Assembly: GCA_015501605.1 (NCBI GenBank)
Contig: JADNRZ010000010.1
Span: forward strand, 744,001-808,000
Length of the DNA stretch: 64,000 nucleotides
From: Panaeolus papilionaceus
Lineage: Eukaryota; Basidiomycota; Agaricomycetes; Agaricales
Reading direction: 5' to 3'
Positions 12,796 to 25,372 of this stretch are shown here, piece by piece (position 1 is the first letter of the stretch; every line of letters begins with the position of its first letter). A program made the translations under genes and the position numbers. The notes below the pieces were generated by a model. That model did not search any database and was not told the origin of the DNA. It saw nothing but the letters and a program-made list of their open reading frames with translations.

Positions 12796-12803
12796 TTTAT
12801 AAG
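12796..12803 (-). promoter_or_regulatory. TATA-like box of secreted protein A
   Basis: The minus strand reads CTTATAAA about 150 bp before the ATG. The equivalent site before the paralogue (about 22924-22935) is the weaker ATTAAAAG. Confidence 0.4.
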
Positions 12804-12920
12804 CTTTCAAGTCTAAGAGGTTGCGTTGACTCCCTCTAGAATTATCTCCAGAAAATTTCAGTCTGCGTGCCAATGTCATCTCTGAGAGGATACCAGGACG
12901 AAAAATTGGGTGATTTGCGT

Positions 12921-12936
12921 CATGATGCGATCCGTC
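12921..12936 (-). repeat. 16-bp element GACGGATCGCATCATG, copy 1
   Basis: Identical 16-mer to those at 13895 and 22777, here on the minus strand about 280 bp upstream of secreted gene A. Confidence 0.6.
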
Positions 12937-13894
12937 CGGTCCTAGCTAATTAGTGAATGAGCACCATTGCCATGCTGGACTCGGGGTGAGACTAACTCCT
13001 CTGTTCGTTACTTTACTTCACTTAGCGAGCAATCACGCATTGTCGACATCTATCGTGTTTCATCCCTAAAGGTGATCAATCGACCGGCCACAATGGTTTA
13101 AAATGTAACGAAATGATTTTCCTTCCAACTTGGAACTCTTTGTGGCTTTCTTTAGTGCGCGAGTGTTGGAGGAGTGATGCTCTACATCGGGCTGCACTCC
13201 TATAGAATTTTTAAACGCTAAAACCCTGCAGCGGTAGCCATGTAGCCATTTGTGAGTAGTTCTGTTATCCGAGTATGAAGACCCGAGACTGGAAACTCAT
13301 GGTGCCGCACACAACCTGTCCAAACTCGAATCGATGGCAATTGATCAATGTAGAGTATGGTGTGTTTTACATTACGAGGCCCAACCCATCAGGAAAGTTC
13401 ACGCTAAAACCTGCCTGATCGAGGTGGAACACATGCCAAGGAAAATCATGTTTTTTTACGCGAAAAAAGGGGGGATCGACGGAGAATGGCGAGACATCGT
13501 CTTTTTTCTGCTGGCTTGGGGCATCACTTGAACGTCCTCGACCTCTTCAGAGCAACGGTGAGACGTTGTATAAAGTACCAGTTGTGTCTCTCTTTCAATA
13601 AATTGACTGAATTTGCTTAAAAATGTGAATACCTCGTCGATAGTCTAGTGGAACTTCCAGAGTCACCAACGCCTACTAAAGTCCGCGAACCTCATGCGGG
13701 CCAGTTCCCACGCTGCATCGAGCGACGAGCACCTTCCGAATCCGAAGGCGCTGGTACCGGTCTTGTCATAATGCCGGTTGGTATCATCATTTATGGTGGT
13801 ACTCCGAGAAGAAAATGAAATGGTAGAATAACAGAGAATAACCCAAGTGTTGTCATGACATAGGTTTTATGTGCCAGGACACGCATATGACGCG

Positions 13895-13910
13895 GACGGA
13901 TCGCATCATG
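13895..13910 (+). repeat. 16-bp element GACGGATCGCATCATG, copy 2 (orphan)
   Basis: Same 16-mer, plus strand, not in front of a gene. Downstream bases (AAAGCTTTTAAAG, then GCTGGTCGGTA) resemble the upstream region of the gene at 23087, so this looks like a relic promoter. Confidence 0.5.
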
Positions 13911-16034
13911 AAGTCGGAGGTGTCAACGAGCCAATATCAGAGCCGTACTGTTATGTAACATTGGTACAGGCTCACTCTCAATGTGTAAAATGGCATGTAG
14001 AGTTTATACACAATGAGGAGGGCCTCGAAAGCTTTTAAAGACCCATTCATATTACGGTTATGCTGCATACCCTTCGCCCTTACATTGCTGGTCGGTAAAC
14101 GACTCGTACATCCTCCTGTTCACGACGTCGACCTATCATAACGCGAATCAACGATCAAATTACTTGAATACCAAACCGTCGTAGGCGCATCAGGCTGTTT
14201 GCATTTCATTCTCGGTACAATGCAAAAACCTAGGCCTGTGCAAAAAATCGAATACCTCGGACTGTAAGTAACGATATTATAGAAAGCAAAGATGGTATTG
14301 GAACATTCAGTATGGAGACCCGAGTGAAATGTTTCGAGGAAAGTCTGACGTGTAAATGTCAAGTGGGAGGTATTCTGGCTTAAATTTGACTTTCGGTGTC
14401 ATTTTTTCGGGAATTATCCTGGCTTAAACGGCTATCAGGGCTAGAGGAGAGTATAACCTTCTATTTGCCGCTTCCTGCGTGTCGTAATCCATCCAACTTT
14501 ACTTCACTTGGCTTCACATTAACCGACTATAACATATAACCCTCAGCGATGCCTCTTTTGGTCGTGTTTTCGCGTGAAGTGTAAGTGCAAGTGTAAGCGG
14601 GAGCAGAAACATCGCTTGTAATCATGAGTTGATTGGTGTTCAAGTCAACGGTATGTACTCTGCTGGTGGGCACTCACTAGATTCTGGGGAGACGTCGCTT
14701 GTTAGGCGCATCATCCGACCATTGACGTGGTTAAAATTAATATTTTAGCGTCTGGCGAAAATTCAATTACATATCAATTGGTGTGATACTTTGTTCTCGG
14801 GCTTCAGGTGAGGTGATTAGAATGATGAATGAACGAGGGAATGTTGGGTGCACATGGGTGGGTAAAAATAACATAACATAGACATGATAGGAGGATTGTT
14901 GATAGAGCGTTTGTTTTTTATGGAGCACGTCACTAAAACACCACCACTTTAGAACAATGCTGATGGGGGCTGTGGGAAAAGTCCGATTTCTTATTCCTCT
15001 AGCCAAAATGCTCTATTTGATGAGAGGAACATTTTTGCTAGAGGGTTTGTCAAAATTCTCAAAACTGAAGGGGCTGGAAATTTCGTCTGACAGCCATTTC
15101 GCGCATTTCCAAATATAGGCAATGACTAAGCTTTTTATTACCATATTTAGGTATTATATAATACAATATTTTCATCTTCACACAAGTTCATAGCCCAAAA
15201 TATTTCACATTGGTGTCTATGTCAGTGAAATTGCCCCCAAGAAAGCAGAAAAACATGGTATCCAAGGAGTTCCTAGGGCTAATTTCACTCAATTCTGGCC
15301 GAATCTGACCCCCACTGGAGCCTGTTCAGGTGCCATTTTGCAGACGGAAATTTCAAAAAATTTCCCCGACCAAATTGGCGCTTCGTCCCAAAGTAGTGGT
15401 ACATAAGTGGCGCGCACTATAGGCGAAGTTTGTGTTCGGGATATGTCGTCGAGCCGAGCTAATTTATAGTCCAACGAGCTAGATGAATAAACAAGTGAGT
15501 GGTATACGGGGCATCCTTTATGTTCCTCTCCTTGTACTTGCCCAACCTTTGTACTCCCAGTCATCCTCGTCACTGTTTCAGTCTAAAAAAAAAGTGCTCA
15601 AATTGCTCTTTCAGAATTCGAAGCAAGGGTGTTGTCATGATGCCATGATGATGCTTAGCTCACATAAAATTAGGTAAATTAAATTAAACTAAATAATTGG
15701 AAAGGAATGATGATACCCACAAAAGGCAAAACCTCGGTGAACGGGGACGATGACATACACAGCATAGCATATGGGTCAGGTAAGGTAAGCAAGGGGCGGT
15801 AAGCAGGCCATCTTTGTCCGTTTCTTTTCTTTTCTTGTCATAACTTTGACTTGACTTGTCCTTTTGTTTCGTTGGGCTTTTGGTTGGACTTGGATTATAC
15901 GTTGTGGATCCAGAGTGTGTTGTGGGATACGCACACAGTGTTGCTTTACTTCATTGGTTCACTGCGTCGACGACGACTACCAACCACAGCTTTCTCTTCT
16001 TTCCATTTGTTCTCTTACTCCCTTGACGCTATTC

Positions 16035-19000
16035 ATGACTCTACGACACCCACACTCGCATTCACAATCTGACGAAGAAGAGGGCAGAGACGATGCTTCA
16101 CCTTCACTAACACCAACACATACTTCCTCCAACTTCAACTCCACCTCCGCCTCACCCACACCACTCTCAACACTCTCCTCAGTACCTCATGCACACACCT
16201 CTGTAACGAATGACCCTACATTAACGACCACAACTGAGCATGAGAGCCCAAAAGCCACCTCATCACGACATCAAAAAAGAACGGATATGGGTATCACGCT
16301 TCCCTCCCTTGGCCCGTCGTCATCCCTATCCCTACCTATATCCCTATTCACCCTCATAGCTCATATCACACCCTGCAGTGCTTCACCCACCTCCAACGAT
16401 GATGCAAGTAATACGAATGCGTATACGTGGGGTAAGAGGGACCAAAATGATGGGACGGTGTCGCCCAAGGTTTATGTGCGTGCTTCTCTTCTCTTCTTTT
16501 TTATTCTTATTCTCTCTCCCTTCTCCCACTCGCCCATCCCCAACCCTCCCTACACCTACCCCCTACCTCCCTTACTCCAATTTACCCCCTTATCCCAACA
16601 CCCCACTAACCCACCCACACAGATCCCCATCCTAGTCGCATTCATCATCCTCCTCATCCTCGGCGCCCTCTCATGGTTCAAAACAGGCTTCAAAGAAGGG
16701 ATAACAGGGCTCGCTGGGGCCATACATCGGGGTGCTAACCCTACCTCTGCTTCTTCCACCACTCGCAGTAGGAATAACCGAAATAACGCTGGTGGGGATG
16801 GGACGAGGGTGTTGACGGCGGCGCAGCTGACTGGTGAGACGGGGACTGGCACCACTGCAGGAGGAGGAGCGGGAGTAGGAGGGGCAACGGCTGGGAGGAG
16901 GGGACGGAGAGGGAGAAGGCCGCGGAGGACGCCGTCTCAGATGAGCGTTACTTCGTTACCCGAGTATCATAAGGAGCCGGGGGATGCGGAGTTGGTGATT
17001 TTTAGGTGTGTTGAAACATTTTTTTTTCTTTTTGTTTTGATTTAGATGAGATGGCTTTTTCATACTTAAACTTGAATGTCGAACGCTGATGTGTTGAACA
17101 GAGGACGGGATCCCGAAGATGTGGATGTGGACGTGGAATTGCCGACTCGACAATCGGAGACGCCGGATTCGTCGAGGGATGGGTATCGTGATCATGATAT
17201 GACGGGGGTGGATATGGACAGGAGCACGAATAACCTCTTGGGCAACCAAGACGATGCGGATGAGGATGAGGCGGGTGATAGACGTAGGGAGAGGCAACGG
17301 GAACGGGACCGGGAGGGGGATGGGGATGGGGATAGGGACAGCGCACGATCGGGTGAACGGAGGAGTTTGATGCGGACGAGAAGTGTGCGGAGCACGAGGA
17401 GCGTGAGGAGCAATATGAACGTGGCAGGGATGGACAGGAGGAGTGATGATAGGGATGGTGATGGAGAGGAGGAGGATGATGATATCGAAGCGAGAGGCGA
17501 TGCGCCTGCGTATTTCGAGGTGGTGGATGATGCGGATTATATGTCGCCTCCTTCTCTTCCATATCCCCAAACCACGGTGCCGTCTTCAACGGGGTCGACA
17601 GCGCAGACAGCCACTGTTGATCTCAACGCCACGGTGACAAGACGCTCTGGGTTCCGCACGTTTTTGAATCGGATGTCGTTTGGCGGTTCGGGTTCGGGTT
17701 CGACGGGTGCTTCGGGGCTTCCGATGCCTGTTACGTCTCCAGGTACCACGCCCACCAATTCTACGATGACGCAGGCCACAACAACAACACAGGGAGCGAC
17801 ACGAGGGACGACAGGGACGAGGCAGATCGACGGCCTCCCGCATCATCGCACTGCGTCATCGTTGAGCGTGTATCCGCCCAGTGGGGAAGGGAGGGCATCG
17901 AGTCCTCTGTCTCACATCTCCAATACAGGCACAAACACAAACACGCGTCATCGCGCCAACACATCCACATCTACGAATGCATCGAGGCTCAGTTTATTCA
18001 GACCGCTCTCGCGACAGCGCTCGACGAATACGCTCAATTTCAGGAGCGGGACGCCTTCGTCCTTCTCACACTCCGCCTCGCAACTCAACTTACACAACCC
18101 CTCCACCCACAACCTCACCTCCCCGTCCCTGCACTCCCTCACCATATCCCCCCCGCTCCCACACACCCTCCTGCGCACCGAGATCACGTATCCGCCGAGC
18201 GGGCCCACGCCAGAGCAGGTGCGGGCGCTGAGTAGTCGGGAGTCGATTGCGAGGTTTGGGGTGCCATTTGGGGAGGAGGCGGTGAGGTGGGCTGCGGGTA
18301 GTAGGAGTAGGAGTAGGGTGGACTTGACGGGGGTGAATGGGAGTAATGTGAATGTGAACTTGGTGGGTGGGGATGGGGATGCGCCACCTGGGTTCGATGA
18401 GGCTGTAGGAAGAGGAACAGGAGGAGGAGGGAGAGGGGAGAGGGAAAGAGGGCACGAGAGAGGGGAGAGTACGGGGTCGTTGGGTGTGCCGGTGCCTTCG
18501 ACGTTGGGGGTGGGGATTAGTACGCCTATTGGGGGTTATTCGAGTGTGGATTTGACTGCGCCGTCGAATGGCCCCGCACCTCCGACGGCGAGTTCGAACA
18601 CTCACGCAACGGCACCTACGACGACGATCCCGCACGCTATCACGATTGAGCCGCCTTCGAGGGGTGTGAGTAGGAGGAATACGGTTGAGGTTTATGAGAG
18701 GCATGAGGATGAGAAGGAGAGGGAGCGCGAGGGAGTGGTTACGGAGGAGGATTGGGAGGATGCAAAAGAGGATGCAAAGGAGGAGGGAGAGGAGACACAT
18801 GTATCTCACTCTGAGTCTAAGCCTGAGCCTCAGTCCGAGTTGGAGAGAGTATCCGAGTTTGGGGCTGTTGTGCGTCCTTCGACCGATTCGAATCCGAAGC
18901 CACCACCTTCATCATTCCCCACTCAACTCAACCACGCCTACGACACCCACACAGGCACCTCGAATCACTACGACATGACCACCAGCACCGCGAATCGCTC

Positions 19001-19585
19001 CGAATCAAGAGCGAGCGCGTACTCGACCGCCACAATGGATAGCGTGGAGTCGTTTGAGACGGCGCGGTCGGGGGTGTGGGGGAGTTTGGGTCGATCGGTG
19101 GGAGGGGGGAGAGTCAAAGTCGGGCGGGGAGAAATGTGGAGAGCAGGGCTGGGGGGATGAGTGGGGAGTGGAGGAATGAGAGCAGGATGAGCAGGAATGA
19201 GAGCCGGAGCACGCATTATACGGATTTCGAGGATTTCGAATCTGATGACGAGGAAGGGGAGGCGGATCGGACGGCTCGAGTTGAGGATGAGAGTGAGGAG
19301 AGTGATGGAAGCGAGGAGGACATTGAGGGCGGTATGGGAATGAGGAGGAGGAAAAGGGATACTGTGATCGCTGCGAATGGGAGCACGAGTGGGGGAGGGA
19401 GGAAGAGGGATACGGTTATTGCACCTGTTGGTATTTCGTCGTCATCGCACATCGCAACTCAGACGAATGGCACGGCCACCCGGGAAGAAGATGAAGAGGA
19501 GCCGACGACGCCTACGCTTGGAGGGGGGCGGTCTTTGCATTTAGCAGAGGGGAGCGATGCGACGGTTGTGCAGAAGTGGCGGTGA
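16035..19585 (+). CDS. single-pass membrane protein with long disordered acidic/basic tail
   Basis: Two introns are clear (16476-16622 and 17006-17101). The ATG at 16035 starts a Ser/Thr/Pro-rich stretch. An in-frame ATG at 16287 would start a normal signal peptide (SLSLPISLFTLIAHI, then CSAS) and may be the real start. A transmembrane helix (IPILVAFIILLILGALSWF) follows the first intron, then about 900 residues of low complexity: RGRRGRRPRR, Asp/Glu/Arg runs and Ser/Thr tracts. The expected topology is a short outside segment and a long cytoplasmic tail. The frame breaks near 19104-19109: one frame ends at 19160, while a second, compositionally continuous frame (ESRAGG, NESRMSRNESR, TDFEDFESDDEE) runs on to 19585. 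A G-run length change or a missed intron would explain this. I do not recognise the family. Confidence 0.6.
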
Positions 19586-22500
19586 TGGTGATGGCACGAT
19601 AGGGGTGGGTTGACTCGAAAAAGTAAATGTGGATGCGGTTGCTTTGCTTTGCTTTGACTCTGCTTTGCTTCGACTTTACTCTGGTTTTAAGATATCGTCT
19701 TTTTCTTGCCTTCTCGCATTGGTTTTGATTCGATTCGATCCGATTCGATTTGTTGATTCTCGGGTGGATGGACGGATTCGGATGGACTTTTTTTTTCTGT
19801 TTCATTTTCCGTTGCTCTTCTTTATTTCGCTTCTTCGATTCGATGCACTTCGTCCTTTCCCTCCCTCCGCTTCACACCCTCACGTACATACATACACCAT
19901 ATCTCAGACTCACAACACGACCACACGACGCACCATACCGTGAGATAAAACGGACGGACGGAATATCACCATCAAAACTCATTTACATCGACTATACACT
20001 CACGACTTCGATTGTCACTTATGCCTCTCATCTCATGTTTTCATCTTCTCATATCTTGCTTATTGCGTACATACATCCCATCTCAGTGCTCCTACTTCAT
20101 CTTCATCTTCATCTCATTTTTACCTAGTCTCATCTTATTTATTTATCTAGTTGTTACATTCCGAAACGCGTTTAAAATTCGGATGGATTGGCTTTGAATC
20201 GCATTTTTATTACTTTCATTTTTATCATTTATCACATTTATCCCAAGTATCGTATCATACCCTTTGGTAGCACTGTTTTTTTCCATCGTGACTCCGTTAG
20301 AATTTTAAATTGGCATTGATTCCGAATATGCGTGTTGGGTTGAGTCGTTGAGTACGTTGAGTGCTGAGCCTTGAAGTAGGTATGCTGGTCAAATACCTTC
20401 GGTACTTTAACTCATTTGTTTTTCACGGCGCGCGTGTTGTGTCCAGTGAAACTCGCATCTGAGCGCACAGAGCTCTGGATGAGTACATATATCTGAGCAG
20501 AGATGCGAGCCTGATGCGAGAAAATCTGAGTATCGCTGAGCACGTCGGTTGTTGCTGTACTGAGAAAAATCAATCTGAGCATAACTGCACGAGGGAGGCC
20601 ATCTCAGTAATAATATATTCATCTTTTCGAATGTTATTAGAACGAAGATTCAACGTTCGATAAACTTCACTCACTTCCCTGAAAAACGATCACATGATGC
20701 CAACCTCTTCAATCAGGCTCAGTTCGTCCTCAATATTTCCAAGTCCGCTCCTTCCTTCTTACCACCACCACCAACTTCACCCACATAACCGCCACCCTCA
20801 CCTCATCCTCTTGCCTTCCACGCCCACACCCTCCTAACTACACTACGGTTGTCTGTCGCATCAATAAGCGAATCTTCATACCAGAGGTGTGTTAGTTCGA
20901 ATGGATGTGTTATAAAAACTTGCATATATGCGCACATTTTAGGGTATTATCTTGACGACGTGGCTCAGGGATAGAGTAGACGGGTAGGAGGGTCTCCTTC
21001 GGCGAAGCTGCTCTTCAATCATCAGCTCCATCGTAACCAGAGCTCTGGGCAGAAGGTAAGTCAATATTTCCCTCCCATTTACATATATTGAAAATCTCTT
21101 TGGTTCCTTTTTCATCGTGATTCGCTCTCAAAGCCCATCAAAGTGTCCAAGTTGCCGAGTTCCGCGCAATATAGCCTTGGAGCGCTCATCTCTGCCACTC
21201 AAGTGGGTATTGTGTTCTTTGTCTGCATCTTGCTCTCCCTCTCGTCCTTTATTAATACCTTTTTTTTTCCAGAAATACATGCCCTAGCATGCAGAACAAA
21301 GAGGGGAGTGTGGCATTAGATGTCTAGGACAGAGTGGAGGCACCCAAGGGGCAGGGGGCAATGACGCTGCCCGTCGGCGCGTCCTTCCTATTCCCACAGC
21401 TCCGACAATTTTATCTCCGATCTGGTTCGACTCAACTCTCACTGGAACTCGAGCGTAGTCTGTATCCCCTAGATTCGTTTGCTTCTACTGCGTTGGTGTT
21501 ATGATGATGGAGGTTCTTGTGATTCCAATGTATTGGTTATTTCTGTATTCAGTGTGTTGCACAGGTTCTTCCATAGTATTGAGTGTGACACACGAAGAGT
21601 CTGATGCGCCTACAGCGGTCCCGTTTTACTTGGAAGAATATATTGCCTAAAATAAACCATACTTTGATCACTTATTCGAGTTTTGATGGGCTGTGGATGG
21701 GATCATGTACATACGTGAAGATGCATTAAACACTCTGAGGAACAACGGTACAATGAAAGGGTCTTTTAAAGGTTTGAAGGTCTTCCTCACTGCATATACA
21801 ATTATCGCAGACATAGCAAGTCTGCACGCAATTGTGCACATCAAGAGCGAACTTGTACCAATATAATGAGATTCCTTGGCTCAGGTTTCATCCCCTCTGC
21901 TCCTGACTTCATGATGCGATCCATACGCGTCATATGCATGTCCTAATATAGGCACCATAGAACCTGTATCATAGAGATTGCTTGGGCTCTTCTGCCACTC
22001 CATTTTGTTCTAGCATGAACCAGCGAACTCGCAAGGTGACTGTGGAAGTTCGTAGAGCCCATCGACAACGTATTCAAAATTTTGTGCAACAGTGCAAGTA
22101 TTAATAGAGACACGCGTACAGCACATACGATGCACCCACAACGTCTCGCTATTACTTTTAAGAGGTGGAAGAATGTTGTTTATATAAAACTCAGCAGATA
22201 TATTTACATTGAATATTGATGGTTGATTCGAGTTTTGGCGGGTTGTGGATAGCTGCGTGCGCGTTCGTGCGCTGCTACGCATGTCCGAGTGTTGGATTTA
22301 CTAACTCAGCAGCCAAAAACCAACGCTGACGTGCCCAGTTAATTTTATGCGGCAGTCGTGTGTGTATGATGATGCGAGTTTTAAGAATATGTTCCTGGAA
22401 ATAGCTCATCGTGCCGATAAGCCTCAATTGCTGATGCAAACAGTAAATTGGAGAAGCAAGGAGCTACTAAATATTGGTTACGAGTCTGTGGTTGAGTGGT

Positions 22501-23086
22501 TTTAGCGTTCCTAACTCATGTAATAGCGCAGCCGTTGTGGCATTCCCCCTGACCATCGCGCGCTAGCGCTAAAGTCACAACTTAGAGTTCTGAGATGGAC
22601 GGAAAATCATTTCGTTATATTATCATCCACTGTGGCCCGCCGATTGATCACCCAGAGAGATGAAACATGATGGCCAGTGACAGATGGCTAAGTGAACTGA
22701 AGCCGCAAACAGAGGAGCTAATATCACCCAGAGACAGGCCTAACGATGGGGCTCATTCACTGATTGGTCAGGGAACGACGGATCGCATCATGAAGAAGAG
22801 GCGGTGTATGACTAGGATCATTTGATAAATTTATTATAGTACACCCCTCTCAGAGATGGCATTGGCGCGCCGACTTGAATGGGCCAGAGATAATTATAGA
22901 CGCACGAACACGACCTCCTGAAAGCATTAAAAGGGCTCCTCGAACAACTGTGATTTCTCAGAGTGTTTGATACATTTCTTTCTATCGCTGGTCGATAGGT
23001 AGCAAACAACAACTTCCAACGCGCACGCCAGGCAATTCAACCGTTCCTAAATAACTCCACCTTCGTCGTTAACGTTGTATATCACG
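19586..23086. other. long spacer
   Basis: The first 600 bp are T-rich with GATTCGATTC-type simple sequence. Bases 20690-21300 contain splice-like sites (GTAAGT near 21056) but only tiny ORFs, so a non-coding transcript is possible and not shown. Two similar stretches, about 21620-21700 and 22150-22255, share GATTCGAGTTTTG-type sequence. From about 22590 the sequence is the upstream region of secreted gene B and matches the inverted 12645-13130. No protein gene is supported. Confidence 0.5.
22777..22792 (+). repeat. 16-bp element GACGGATCGCATCATG, copy 3
   Basis: Plus-strand copy about 300 bp before the ATG of secreted gene B, matching the placement of copy 1 before gene A. Confidence 0.6.
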
Positions 23087-23926
23087 ATGTTGTTCTCTTC
23101 GTCCGTTATTATATCCCTGCTCTCTATCTTCTCCACGCTTGAATCGACGTATGCCATTCCTGTGTCTGCAAGTATACTTTGCTCTTTCCATAAGTCCCCC
23201 CGCTCATGGCCATTGGTACAGAATGTTCGTGACGTTAGTGTACAGGCTCCCTTCACTATGCAGCGTCGAGGAAGCGGAAAGAAAGCACCGTAAGCATACC
23301 CCATCCATACATGATGAATCGTCCTAACTTCGCATCCAATCTGAACTCTACCCAGACCGTCAGCGGCAGACATGATAAAATATACGGATTTCATCAAGAA
23401 CGCTGTATCCGCAAGCAGTGACAAATTCTGTTTCTACAGTGGATCTACTATGTTGCAAGGGAAAAAGCGCACCGTTTTCTCAGTCGCCAAACAATTCAAA
23501 CAAAAACTCGGGTGTAAAATCCTGTTAGACGTCATCCATACCTCGAAGGAAGTCAGTGACGCTTCAAAATTGTGGGGTCCCGATGGGTGGAAGGCCGCGT
23601 CTAAAGCTATGGCAGACAGTGTGAAGGGCGAGACGTTTGTAGTCCTTGGCGAGGTTTTTAATCCGGATGGTGTGTGGGTACAAGTTGAACGACCCGCCCT
23701 GCAGGCGAACTCGAAGGTTCCGCATGACGGAATTCATGCTTACCAATTTGTGGGCGTCAATGACTTCAGGCAAGACCAAGCCTTACTTACTTCCAACGGA
23801 CAAAATTTACCCCCGACTGCATCTACCTCGCAAGGGAGAGTTACAACACCCCAGAAGAACGGTAGCAGCAGTCGAAGCTCTGGTCGAAAATCCACCAAGA
23901 GTGTCCCCCCAGCAACATCTGGCTAA
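23087..23926 (+). CDS. small secreted protein with CD38-like core (copy B)
   Basis: About 239 residues in three exons. It begins MLFSSSVIIS, with a signal peptide ending near residue 23 and a QRR dibasic site at 41-43. The core has FYSG at 76-79, GCK at 102-104, Trp128 in the helix WKAASKAMADSV, FVVLG at 144-148 and WVQVERPAL with Glu161. It ends with a Ser/Arg/Lys-rich tail. The pattern fits an ADP-ribosyl cyclase/NAD glycohydrolase-like fold by inference only. The first intron begins GCAAGT, where the paralogue at 11791 has GTAAGT, so the GC donor arose after duplication or replaced GT. The second donor is GTAAGC near 23291. The ATG chosen is the first one, at 23087. Confidence 0.78.
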
Positions 23927-25372
23927 ATGTGCATAGAGAAGTAGTGTAGTATTACTTATACCTTGTATTCTCTTATCACCTCCTTTCTATACCCATCATT
24001 ATTTGTCGTTTGATATATGTATCTGCATCATCTGTTTTAGTATGGTTGTTTTTCTCGACATTATTCTTGGTTCTACGTGGTGAGTCTCCCGTAGTCGGGT
24101 AGTGTATGTGGGGATGGGAGAGGGGAGCCTGGCTTGACCCCCTCCCAGGGCAAGAGATGAGGACGGTGGACGGGTGCGCCCCCCGAACGCCACATCGCCT
24201 CCCTCTACTCAAACTACGAGAGAGCTCAGATTACAAGAAATGTGTACACTAGTCAAATTCAGGTCACGTATATCTATGTGAAAAACTGGAGATTGATTTT
24301 AACTGCGTGTAGTGGGAATGGGAGTAAAGACGTAAAAAAGGGGAGAGGCGGTGAAAAGGTTTTGACGAGGGGAGAGGTGGGTGGGTTTAAAATGAGCGAG
24401 AGAGAGAGGAAGCGAGAGCGCGAGCAGCTACGTAGGCGAAGAAAATAAGGAATAGTAAGTTAAGGGAATGAAGAGAAAAGTTGGTAGGAGTCCGATGTAT
24501 GAGTCACGTGCCCAAGAAGCAGGATCTATAGATCCTTCCATGATGTTCCTAACCAAAATCGATACATAAGCTTGCTCTCTAACAACAACAAACCTACGAC
24601 GTTTCTGATGCAACGCGCAGACAAGGCCCTTCCTGTGAATGACACGGAGAAAGTGGGGTGCCGTCTCGCATGCTGCATCATTTGATGGGGAGTCGGATCA
24701 CGCAAAGGGTTGCCGGCGCTTAAACTTAAACACCAGATGTCTTTTAGGCCTATCTATAGGTGACATGGCTGACTCTGTTGGTATATGTACCGTTAATAGT
24801 ACGAAAGACTCCGGGGTGAGTTTATAGATCATTTGACACCTATATAGCAGATGCTCACAAACGAGTTAGAGCAAGGAGCCTGAAGTATCGAAATTAGGTT
24901 TACTCGAGTGTCACTGACAACCCACAATTCCATCATGACAATCTATCACGCTCCTGCATCAAAAGGTATGTTCTTTATTCGATTATGGACCCCGTTCCAT
25001 GTCAATAGGAGCCGAGTAGATTACAGTGGGTGAAAGTAATCCCGATGGCCTCCCCTTTCCTTGTCCAACGCACCACCCCCGTTCAAGTAGTGAATACTCG
25101 AATAGCCCATCTTCCCACCGCCTAAATCTAAGCGCTAAGCGTCAATGGTGATGTGCCTCTAAATCATGGAGCATCGACAGAAGCTATTTTTGGGCGGTTA
25201 TATATGCCTATTCAACCGTTCCCCGAGAGTAAGATTTAGAGTGGAAGGCCCCAGGTAACGTCCTCACTCTTGCTCTTTAGCCTCAACGCCTCTCTTTGCA
25301 CCTAAAACCAAGCCTCACATTCATTCGTTCGCTCTTTTTCTAACTTGAAAGGCCCGCTGGTGTGTCAAGGCC
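23927..25372. other. spacer with diverged repeat
   Basis: Contains the 3' flank of secreted gene B, a repeat-like block (listed separately) and the promoter region of the next gene, with GGTTATATATG near 25197. No gene is supported. Confidence 0.5.
24058..24560 (+). repeat. diverged dispersed repeat, copy 1
   Basis: Shares ordered blocks with about 34745-35170: GAGGACGGTGGAC followed by a C-run, then purine-rich sequence, then CACGTG, CCAAGAAG and GGATCT...AGATCC at the right end. The left end (TTCTTGGTTCTACGTGGTGA) is a weak inverted match to the right end. Type is unknown. Confidence 0.35.

Larger units (their letters stand above)
12645..16034. other. gene-poor spacer with promoter relic and repeat-like AT-rich DNA
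   Basis: Bases 12645-13130 are the upstream region of secreted gene A and match, inverted, about 22590-23086. At about 13890-14100 there is a further diverged piece of the same upstream region in plus orientation, not followed by a coding part. Bases about 15000-15480 are AT-rich with no coding potential and look like dispersed repeat DNA, but no termini could be defined. No gene is supported. Confidence 0.5.

Noticed and set aside
17002..18809. Long open frames opposite the membrane-protein gene
   Set aside because: They mirror the biased codon composition of the plus-strand gene and are His/Pro/Arg-rich shadows.
22485..22560. tRNA-like string (GTGGTTGAGTGGTTTTAGC)
   Set aside because: Looks like a D-arm, but no T arm, anticodon stem or acceptor pairing could be found.
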